This document shows, piece by piece, positions 55,586 to 64,000 of a stretch of DNA of 64,000 bases. A program made the translations under genes and the position numbers. The notes beneath the pieces were generated by a model. It had not been told where the DNA came from. It was given only the letters and a program-made list of their open reading frames with translations, and ran no database searches. The first letter of the stretch is position 1. Each line of letters begins with the position of its first letter. This DNA comes from Stomoxys calcitrans (Eukaryota; Arthropoda; Insecta; Diptera; Muscidae), in assembly GCF_963082655.1 (NCBI RefSeq), contig NC_081555.1, positions 148,529,116-148,593,115 of the forward strand, in the 5' to 3' direction.

Positions 55586-56820
55586 GAGTAAAAGCGTGCC
55601 AAGTTCGGCCGGGCCGAATCTTGGGAACCCACCATCATGGCTACTGCTAAAAATTTATGCAAACTTAATTAAGTTGAAGGGCATATTTGGATTCTACATT
55701 CCAAACTTCTAGCAAACCAACAAGGATAGACCGGTTTATATGAGAGCTATATAAGGTTAAAGACCTATTTGGACCGCACTTGGCATCGTTGTTGAAAGTC
55801 GTTACAGAACGCTATGTGCAAAATTTTAGCTAAATCGGTCAAAAATTGTGGCTTCCAGGGGCTCAAGAAATCAAAGCGGGAGATCGCTTCTAATAGGAGC
55901 TATATCGTGTTAAAGACTGATTTGGATCGTACCTGGGACAGTTGTTGGAAGTCATAACAGGAACTATGTGCAAAACGTTAGCTAACTCGGACGAAAATTC
56001 CAGCTTCCGGGGGCTCAAGAAGTCAAATCGGTAGATCGCTTTATATTGGAGATATATCAGGTTATGGGCCGATATGGACCGTACTTGGCACAGTTGTTGT
56101 GGAAGTCATAACAGAACACTATGTGTAGTAGCTAAATCGGATAAAAATTGCCGCTTTCAGGGCACAAGAACTTAAATCGGAAGATCGGTATATATGGCAG
56201 CTATATCAAGTTATAGATCGATTTGGACCGTACTTGGCACAATTGTTTAAAATCATAACAGAACACTATCTACCTGAGCAATATAAGGTTATGGACCGAT
56301 TTGGACCTCACTTGGTACAGTTGTTGGAATTTGCAACAGAACACCGTGTGCAAAATTTCAACCAAATCGGGCAAAAAGTAAAACCGAGAGATCAGTTTAT
56401 ATGGGACCTATATCAGGTTATAGACCGATTTCGACCGTACTTGGTACAGTTATTGAAAGTCATAACAGAATGAAAATCATAACATTTCACCCAAATTGGA
56501 TGAAAATTACAGCTTCGGGGGCTCAAGAAGTCAAATTGGGAGATTGTTTTACATGGGAGCTATATCTAAATCTGAATCGATATGGCCCTTTTACAAACCT
56601 CAATGACCCACATCGATTGTAAGTATCTGTGGAAAATTTTAAACTCCTAGGTTTACGCTTTCGACCGCTATCATGATTTCGACAGACGGACGGGCGGACT
56701 CTGAATGACGGGACGATCCAGAATTTATATACTTTATGGGATGGCAGATCAATATTTCGATGCATAACAAACGGAATGACTAAATTAGTATACACTCATC
56801 CTATGGTGGTGAGTATAATT
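55586..56820 (+). repeat. family A2 repeat, nearly complete
   Basis: Head ACGAGTAAAAGCGTGCCAAG, TTCGGCCGGGCCGAATCTTG and GGAACCCACCATCATGG. Units have TATATCAGGTTATGGACCGA and GGGGCTCAAGAAGTCAAAT. A short GACAGACGGACGGGCGGAC block is at 56677-56696, and the tail is TATGGTGGTGAGTATAATT. Confidence 0.8.
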
Positions 56821-56978
56821 ATGCAGGCACGGGCCCATTAAGTAATTATTTTACGAGGGTTGTATAAAAAGTTTACGGGTATAAACAATGCAATTTTGTT
56901 TTTCCAATAAAATTTCCTTTAAAGAAAAAAAGTGTTCGACCAGAACATTTAAAGGACTGCTAAAACATTGTATGCACA
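56821..56978. other. short spacer
   Basis: AT-rich. TTAGAGTGTCCCAAAAAACA marks the approach to the satellite. Confidence 0.45.
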
Positions 56979-59112
56979 TTAGAGTGTCCCAAAAAACAAG
57001 GAGTGTTGTTTTTGAAAAGAACACCCTTCATTTTTTTCTGTTGATTCCAGTAAGCGATATACGAAATACTATGACGATCGGTTAACGATAGCAGGTGCTG
57101 CCATGGCGTTGAAAATTGCAAAAAATTAAATTTTTTAGATGTAAGTAAAGATAAGTTCCGAATTTAACTAGTGGAGACACAAACCACTGACATTTTTGCC
57201 AAAAATTCGATAGTTTGACGATTATTTGAAACATATGGGCATAGGTATAAGAAACTAGGCTTCCTAAGCTGTCGTTTGCCGGTCTCATCGCCTTACTATA
57301 TTCCATTTTCACACAGTGGTTCACGCAAAATTGACTTTTCGAGTCTTTTGGGTTTGGCACCCCCTTCATTTTTTTTCTGTTGATTCCAGTAAGCGATATA
57401 CGTAATACTATGACGATCGGTTAACGATAGCAGGCGCTGCCACGGCGTTTAAAATTGCAAAAAAATAAATTTTTTAGATGTTAGTAAAGATAAGTTCCGA
57501 ATTTAACTAGTGGAGACACAAACCACTGACCTCTGTTACAGGAATTTTTGACAAAAATTCGATAGTTTGACGATTATTTGAAAAATATGGGCATATGTAT
57601 AAGAAACTAGGCTTCCTAAGCTGTAGTTTGAGGCTGGTCTCATCGTCTTACTATTTTCCATTTTCACATAGTGGTTCACGCAAAATTGTCTTTTCGAGTC
57701 TTTTGGGTTTGGCACACCCTTCATTTTTCTTCTGTTGATTCCATTAAGCGAAATACGAAATACTATGGCGATCGGTTAACGATAGCAGGTGCTGCCACGG
57801 CATCCAAAATTGCAAAAAAATAAATTTTTTAGATGTTATTAAAAATAAGATCCGAATTTAACTAGTGCAGACACAAACCACTGACCTCAGTTACCGGCAT
57901 TTTTGCAAAAAATTCGATAGTTTGACGATTATTTGAAAAATATGGGCATAGGTATAAGAAACTAGGCTTCCTAAGCTGTTGTTTGAGGCTGGTCTCAACG
58001 CCTTACTATATTCCATTTTCACACAGTGGTTCACGCAAAAATGATTTTTTTAGTTTTTTCGGTAATTCTTTCAAGTTTTTGCCCAAATTTCGATAGTTAG
58101 CCGATTATATGGCAAATTTGGGCGTATATTAAAGAAACTAGGCTTTCTAAGCTGTCGTTTGCCGGTCTCATCGCCTTACTATATTCCATTTTCACACAGT
58201 GGTTCACGCAAAATTGACTTTTCGAGTCTTTTGGGTTTGGCACCCCCTTCATTTTTTTCTGTTGATTCCAGTAAGCGATATACGAAATACTATGACGATC
58301 GGTTAACGATAGCAGGTGCTGCCACGGCGTTTAAAATCGCAAAAAAATAAATTTTTTAGATGTTAGTAAAGATAAGTTCCGAATTTAACTAGTGGAGACA
58401 CAAACCACTGACCTATGTTACTGGCATTTTTGCCAAAAATTCGATAGTTTGACGATTATTTGAAGAATATGGGCATATGTTTACGAAACTAGGCTTCCTA
58501 AGCTGTAGTTTGAGGCTGGTCTCATCGTCTTACTATTTTCCATTTTCACATAGTGGTTCACGCAAAATTGACTTTTCGAGTCTTTTGGGTTTGGTACACC
58601 CTTCATTACCTAGTGGAGACACAAACCACTGACCTATGTTACTGGCATTTTGCCAAAAATTCGATAGTTTGACGATTATTTGAAAAATATGGGCATAGGT
58701 ATAAGAAACTTGGCTTCCTAAGCTGTCGTTTGAGACCGGTCTTATCGCCTTACTATTTTCCATTTTCACATAGTGGTGCACGCAAAACTGATTTTTTTAG
58801 TTTTTTCGGTAATTCTTTCAAGTTTTTGTCCAAAATTTGATAGTTAGACGATTATATGGCAAATGTGGGCATATATTAAAGAAACTAGGCTTCCTAAGCT
58901 GTCGTTTGATGCAGTTCTCATCGCCTTACTGTATTCCATTTTCACACAGTGGTTCACGCAAAATTGACTTTTTGAGTCTTTTGGGTAATTTTGTCGAGTT
59001 TTTGTCAAAAAAACTATAATTAGACGATTCTTTGGATAAGAAACTCGGCTTCCTAAGCTGTCGGCGGAGGGTAGCCTCATCGACTTACTATTTGCCATTT
59101 TTGCACAGTGAA
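56979..59112. repeat. ~355-bp tandem satellite with shortened units
   Basis: Full units carry CTGTTGATTCCAGTAAGCGA, TGACGATCGGTTAACGATAG, AACTAGTGGAGACACAAACC, ATTCGATAGTTTGACGATTA, AAACTAGGCTTCCTAAGCTG and CAGTGGTTCACGCAAAATTG. The last word recurs at about 57321, 57676, 58031, 58203, 58558, 58779 and 58951, giving steps of 355, 355, 172, 355, 221 and 172. Minus-strand frames repeating CVNH.VKME text are satellite artefacts. Confidence 0.9.
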
Positions 59113-59930
59113 CCAATTGAGTCTCTAGAGGGCGCAATCCTTACCCGATTTGGCTGTAAATATGAATCGGTTCATAACTTGATGTAGCTCCCACATAAAC
59201 CGATCTCGACTTCTTGAGCCGATAGAGGGCGCAAGTATTATGCGATTTGGCTGAAATATTGCATGAAATATATTGTTTTGATCTCGAACTTCTGTGCTAA
59301 GTATGGTTCAAATAGGTTCATAACCTGATATATCCCCCATATAAACCGGTTTCGGATCTTGACTTTATGAGCCGCTAGAGTTCGCAATTATTATCCGATT
59401 TGGCTGAAGTTTTGCATGAAGTATTTGGTTCGCAGACCAACCAGTCCACAGCCTGATATAGCACCAATCCATTTTCGGATCTTGACTTCTTCAGCCGCTG
59501 GAGTGTGCAATTGCTATCCGATTTATCTGAAATGGTTCACATCGGTTTATAACCTGATATATCACCCATATAAACCGATTTCGGATCTTGACTTCTTGAG
59601 CCGCTAGAAGGCGCAATTATTATCCGATTTAGCTGAAATTTTGCATGAAGTGTTTTGTTTTAACTTCCAACAACTGGGTAAAGTATGGTTCAAATCGATT
59701 CATTACCTGTTATAGCTCCCATATATTCCGATCACAGATCTTGACTTCGTGAGCCTATAGAAGGCGAAATTTTTAACCGATTAGACTGACATTTTGCATG
59801 AGGTGTTTTGGTTTGACCATTAACAACTGCTCCAAGTATGGTCTGTATCGGTTCACAAACTGATATAGCTTACATTACACTTCTTGAGCCCCAAGAGGGA
59901 GCAATTCTTATACGATTTGGTTTCTTTGCA
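59113..59930 (-). repeat. family A units, inverted, no head or tail
   Basis: CTCTAGAGGGCGCAATCCTT, CCCATATAAACCGGTTTCGG and ATCTTGACTTCTTGAGCCGC repeat about five times at ~150 bp, strongly diverged. It begins directly at the end of the satellite. Confidence 0.75.
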
Positions 59931-60356
59931 GATCTTACTTGAATTGTTTAGCCTCAACCTATTGTCTTTTTATTTCTTTAAATTCATGTTGTTCCAAATT
60001 TTGGCAAGACAACACAAAGACAATATTTTAATGTATGAAAAAGAGACCACATTTGCTAATTGCTTGCTTTGCCCAACATTCTTTACAAATCAAATTGTCC
60101 AATTTGCTATAGCAATAAAGTAAAAGCTTCCAACTAAATGCTCTTTCCAAAAATATTTCTTTTCATAAATTCCCAAAGTGAAAAAAAATGTGTATTTCAT
60201 ACATCGCTGAATGGCAACAAAAGCAAATGAAGAGGAGGCAGCAAATTAAATTACTCTGCTCGGCTGCGGTTTTATCCAAAAATTCTAAGAATTCATTGCA
60301 GCACGAAAGAATGCAGTACGGGGAGAATGAAGAAAAACGAAACAGCCAGCAATCAT
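59931..60356. other. spacer, no gene recognised
   Basis: AT-rich. No coding or repeat signal recognised. Confidence 0.5.
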
Positions 60357-61013
60357 ATAAAGGGTGATTTTTTTTTGAGGTTAGGATTTTCATGCATTAG
60401 TATTTGACAGATCACGTGGGATTTCAGACATGGTGTCAAAGAGAAAGATGCTCAGTATGCTTTGACATTTCATCATGAATAGACTTACTAACGAGCAACG
60501 CTTGCAAATCATTGAATTTTATTACCAAAATCAGTGTTCGGTTCGAAATGTGTTCATTCACCGTAACGTTGCGTCCAACAGCATCTTTGAAAAAATACGG
60601 TTCAATGATTCCACCAGCGTACAAACCACACCAAACAGTGCATTTTTCGGGATGCATGGGCAGTTCTTGAACGGCTTCTGGTTGCTCTTCACTCCAAATG
60701 CGGCAATTTTGCTTATTTACGTAGCCATTCAACCAGAAATGAGCCTCATCGCTGAACAAAATTTGTCAAAATTTGAACACATTTCGAACCGAACACTGAT
60801 TTTGGTAATAAAATTCAATGATTTGCAAGCGTTGCTCGTTAGTAAGTCTATTCATGATGAAATGTCAAAGCATACTGAGCATCTTTCTCTTTGACACCAT
60901 GTCTGAAATCCCACGTGATCTGTCAAATACTAATGCATGAAAATCCTAACCTCAAAAAAAAAATCAAATACTAATGCATGAAAATCCTAACCTCAAAAAA
61001 ATCACCCTTTATA
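60357..61013. mobile_element. fold-back Tc1/mariner-superfamily derivative
   Basis: Outer ends ATAAAGGGTGATTTTTTT / AAAAAAATCACCCTTTAT next to TA. The left arm 60362-60556 is repeated inverted at 60774-60963, apparently without mismatch. Each arm contains the transposon 5' end and the first ~27 codons of the transposase. The centre, 60557-60773, carries a catalytic-region fragment in minus orientation. The last ~44 bp of the right end are duplicated (60965-61008). Confidence 0.88.
60560..60858 (-). pseudogene. deleted Tc1/mariner-superfamily transposase
   Basis: The minus strand reads MNRLTNEQRLQIIEFYYQNQ from about 60858, the usual N-terminus of this transposase. After RNVFKF an in-frame TGA follows, and then, in the same frame, the catalytic segment ILFSDEAHFWLNGYVNKQN (second acidic motif region). 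WSEEQPEAVQELPMHPEK and VWCGLYAGGIIEPYFF follow next. It then runs into the opposite arm. Most of the DNA-binding domain and the C-terminal Asp/Glu motif are missing. The plus strand holds a second copy of the N-terminus at 60475. Confidence 0.85.
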
Positions 61014-61180
61014 AGTGGAAAATGCAATTGTTTACGATTTACTTATGGTGGGATGAGTTAATAAAAAGAAAATTCTACCATTACTCGCCAATGGCGTGTT
61101 GGCTTACAGCAACAGTACATTGAACAGAATATTCATACTCATAAAAACTGTTGTAAGTTGACATCTATTAAATATTCGGC
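61014..61180. other. short spacer
   Basis: No feature recognised. Confidence 0.45.
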
Positions 61181-62200
61181 TATGCCGAACTTAACGCCTT
61201 TTTACGCAGATACATTCGAAGGAGTAAAGAAAGTCGCTTGAAATTTTGCACAAATACTTTTTGTTAGTGTAGGTCGGTTGGAATTGTAAATGGTCCAAAT
61301 CGGTCCATGTTTTGATATAGCTGCCTTACTTGACTTCTTGAGCCTCCAGAGGGCGCAATTCCTATCCGATCTAACTGAAATTTTGCAGATAGTGTGTTGG
61401 TATTACTTCCAACAACTGCACTAAGTATGATTCAAATCGGTTCACAATATGGTATAGCTGTCATATACACCAATCTCGGATCTTGACTTCTTAGGCCTCT
61501 AGAGGGTGCAATTCTCATCTGATTTGGCTGAAATTTCGCATAAGGTATTTTTTATGACTTCCAACAACTGTGCTAAGTATGGCGCAAATCGGTATAGAAC
61601 CTGATATAGCTGCCATATAAACCGATCTGGGATCTTCACTTCTTGAGCCTCTAGAGGGCGCAATTCTCGTCCGATTTGACTGAAATTTTGCACTTGGTGT
61701 TTCGGTATCATTTTCAATAACTGCGTTAAGTATGGTTCAAATCGGTTCATGTTTTGATATAGCTGCCATATAAACCGATCTGGGATCTTGACTTCTTGAG
61801 CCTCTAGAGGGCGCAATTCTTATCCGATTTGGCTGAAATTTTGTACAACGGCTTCTCTCATGACGTTCAACATACGTGTCTAATATGGTCTGAATCGATC
61901 AATAGCTTGATACAGCTCCCATATTAACCTATATCATGATTTTGCTTCTTGAGCCCAAACAAGGCGCAATTCTTATCCGAATGAACTGAAATATTTCACA
62001 ATGACTTCTACAACGTTCAGCATTAATTGACTGTCCAAATCGGACTATAACTTGATATAGCTCCAATAGCATAACAGTTCTTATTCAATATTCTTTGTTT
62101 GCCTAAAGAGGTATCTCTTTTTAGGACTCGACAAATGCGATCAATGGAGGAGGGTATATAAGATTCGGCCCGGCCGAACTTAGCACGCTATTACTTGTTT
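61181..62200 (-). repeat. family A repeat, inverted, with a small extra head at its left
   Basis: The head at right, TTCGGCCCGGCCGAACTTAG..CTATTACTTG, ends near 62200. The body has about six units, and AAATTTTGCACAAATAC..AGTGTAGGTCGGTTGG is tail-side text at 61240. (GTCY)n and the final tail are absent. At 61183-61207 a separate minus-oriented head stub reads TTCGGCTATGCCGAACTTAA. Confidence 0.8.
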
Positions 62201-63019
62201 TTATGTTAAAATATTTATCTTAAAATTTTTTTTATTTTTTATATTTTTTATTCAACATATACCATCATTTCCAATGCCCTTTAAACTTATTAGTCTATGG
62301 TTTTAATTAACTGACCTGCCACTGTAATTGCAAAAATTCTGTTAACATTGGTAACCAACATTAGCTAACAGATGGAAGGGACGGACAAGCACAACCAACA
62401 TGTTTGCTCACACGCAAAAGTTTTAGCGCATTGTAGAATTACGATGAAAAAAAATCGACCAACAATAAAATAATAAAAATGACGCAAACTTGTACGTAAT
62501 ACGATCGCATTTAAGTCAACAACAGACCAAAGCGACATTAAACAACTCTAATAGTAGTAGCAGCAACAAAAACAACAACAATACACAAATCCGATGACAA
62601 CAGCAATACAGCACCATACACCGGTAATAACAAGCACACACACACACACACACACACACACGTACGTACAGTCAGTGGCTTGCCGCTACTACGCTAAAGT
62701 GACAAAAACAGCTGAGACAACTCTACAGAAACGTCAATAAGTGATGATTATAAATGTATCAATGTGCGAATCTCAAAAGGGTTATGTGAGAAGTATATAA
62801 AATTAAATATTTATTAAAAAGTCTACATTTCCACAATGTAGAAATATCGACATGGAGGATCTAATCGTGTCCCCTGCATTAACTACACCGATAAAACCCC
62901 TCCCAAGATCGGCAGCCTGCCAAGATGCTCATTTGACCTATCATGCAGTGCCCGACTACAACTCCCGCTAAAGTATTCAGTGATATCTTGGCGAAAGCAA
63001 GCGATTCGTTTATCTTTTA
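62201..63019. other. spacer with CAA and (AC)n simple repeats
   Basis: CAACA-rich text at 62560-62582 and an (AC)n run at 62635-62660. No gene recognised. Confidence 0.5.
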
Positions 63020-63291
63020 CCATTGAATCGTAGGCTACAGAATTATGGCAATCTGCCATGTACAAGTTCTCACCTTAAATATCCCCACAACCAGCTTCAG
63101 CAATTCTATAAATGACACTTGCGCCCTCTAGAGACTCAGGAACTATAATCGTAGGCTACCATTAAATCGTAGGCTACAGAATTATGCCAATCTGCCATGT
63201 ACAAGTTCCCACCTTACATATCCCCACAACCAGCTTTAGCAATACTATAAATGAAACTTGCGCCCTCTAGAGACTCCGGAACTATAATCGG
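63020..63291. repeat. 139-bp direct duplication at a family A edge
   Basis: ATCGTAGGCTACAGAATTAT, CAATCTGCCATGTACAAGTT and TATCCCCACAACCAGCTT..AGCAAT run through ACTTGCGCCCTCTAGAGACT. They occur at about 63020-63150 and 63159-63291. Each copy includes the start of family A unit sequence. Confidence 0.85.
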
Positions 63292-64000
63292 GAAATCGGT
63301 TTTGTGTCATTCTGCAAAATTGTATCCAAATCGAATAAGAAATGCGCCCTCTTAAGGCTCAAGAGGTATAATCGGGAGATCATTTTATATGGGACCTATA
63401 TAAGCATGTGTATCGAATTAAGCCAAACGTGGCATAGTTGTTGAAATTAAAAACAAAATACTTCATGCCAAAATGCAGACAAATCGGATAAGTATTGCGC
63501 CCAACAGGGATTCAAGATATGACATCGGTTTATATGAGACCTATATCAGGTTATAACCCGATTTAGACCATATTTGACAAGTATGTTGAAGGTTTAAGGA
63601 GAAGTTATTGTGCAAAATTTCATCCAAATCGAATAACAATAGCGCCCTCTAGAGGCTCAAAAAGAATAATCGGGAGATCGGTTTATATGGGAGTTATATC
63701 AGGTTATGAACCGATTTAAACTATACTCACCTAAAATTTCAGCCGATTCGAATACGAATAGCGCCCTCTAGAAATCAAAAATTGAGATCGGTTAATGGGA
63801 GCTATATCAGGTTATGAACTGATTTTGACCAAACATAGCGTAGTTGGATGCCATAACAAAACACTTCATGCTAATTTTCTAGAGGCTCAAGAAGTCAAAA
63901 TCCGAGATCGTTTTATATGGGAGCAAGGTTATGAACCGATTTTAGCCCTATTTATCACAGTGCACAGGTGTCCGGTATGGTGAGTTTCAGCAAAATCAGG
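63110..64000 (+). repeat. family A units running off the window
   Basis: GCGCCCTCTAGAGGCTCAA, GATCGGTTTATATGGGA and TATATCAGGTTATGAACCGA repeat about five times with strong divergence. No head is seen at the left; the right end is cut by the window. Confidence 0.75.

Noticed and set aside
57082..57724. Minus-strand frames with a CVNH.VKME segment recurring three or more times
   Set aside because: They are copies of the 355-bp satellite, differ by frame breaks, and have no recognisable domain.

Overview
This window looks like repeat-rich, non-genic DNA from a higher (brachyceran) fly, most likely a calyptrate/muscid such as Stomoxys, Musca or Haematobia. The basis is the repeat content: AT-rich DNA; DINE-1/mini-me-like dispersed repeats with (GTCY)n and (TA)n blocks; DD34D mariner transposons and their short deletion derivatives; RNase H-bearing non-LTR retrotransposons; and a tRNA-derived SINE. 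The species call is inference. I find no convincing host exon, no intact host gene, and no rRNA, tRNA or CRISPR. Every coding signal with recognisable homology belongs to a transposable element and every one is broken.

Repeat families, with names used below. Family A: head contains the near-palindrome TTCGGCCGGGCCGAA followed by TATACCCTCCACCAT; body is ~153-bp tandem units; tail carries (ACGG/ACAG)n, a TATATATACTTTATGGGG-like block and ends ATGGTGGAGGGTATAA. Family A2 is a close relative with an ACCCACCACCAT head. Family B: same architecture with a TACCCACCACC head, ~152-bp units and a GGTGGTGGGTA tail. Family C: an unrelated-looking repeat with recurring 'ATGAAAGGTATTCGGGAGTAG' type words (first 20 bases: ATGAAAGGTATTCGGGAGTA). 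Non-LTR retrotransposons fall into at least three lineages: R1 (8.6-12.1, 12.6-14.3, 15.5-17.0 and 37.0-39.2 kb, plus a related copy at 5.2-6.7 and a 3' tail at 32.7 kb), R2 (22.3-25.2 kb), and R3 (39.3-40.3 kb, no RNase H seen).

Layout. 0-5 kb: mariner MITE, then a family B head fused head-to-head with an inverted family A. 5-17.6 kb: four retrotransposon fragments, families A/A2, a SINE inserted in a retrotransposon, and a deleted mariner. 17.9-31 kb: long family B arrays, one split by retrotransposon R2, then family A, an inverted pair of family C and a long-TIR MITE nested in family B. 32.1-35.2 kb: family A2, a retrotransposon 3' tail and a 2.3-kb TTTAGG-like hexamer satellite. 35.8-46 kb: family A copies, one nested in retrotransposon R1, the R3 fragment, a full-length mariner and SINE copies. 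46-56.8 kb: family B/A/A2 arrays with six mariner MITEs. 57-59.1 kb: a ~355-bp satellite. 59.1-64 kb: family A units and a fold-back Tc1/mariner-superfamily element.

The window is best read as a palimpsest of nested insertions. Several are clean enough to give element boundaries and target duplications: the SINE at 9562, R2 at 22341, family A at 37339 and 51636, and the mariner copies at TA. The most interesting signals are the covarying subterminal inverted repeats that tie families A and B together, the telomere-like array that starts at a retrotransposon tail, and the fold-back transposon built from two 5' ends. All identities are from reading the sequence; no database search was possible.
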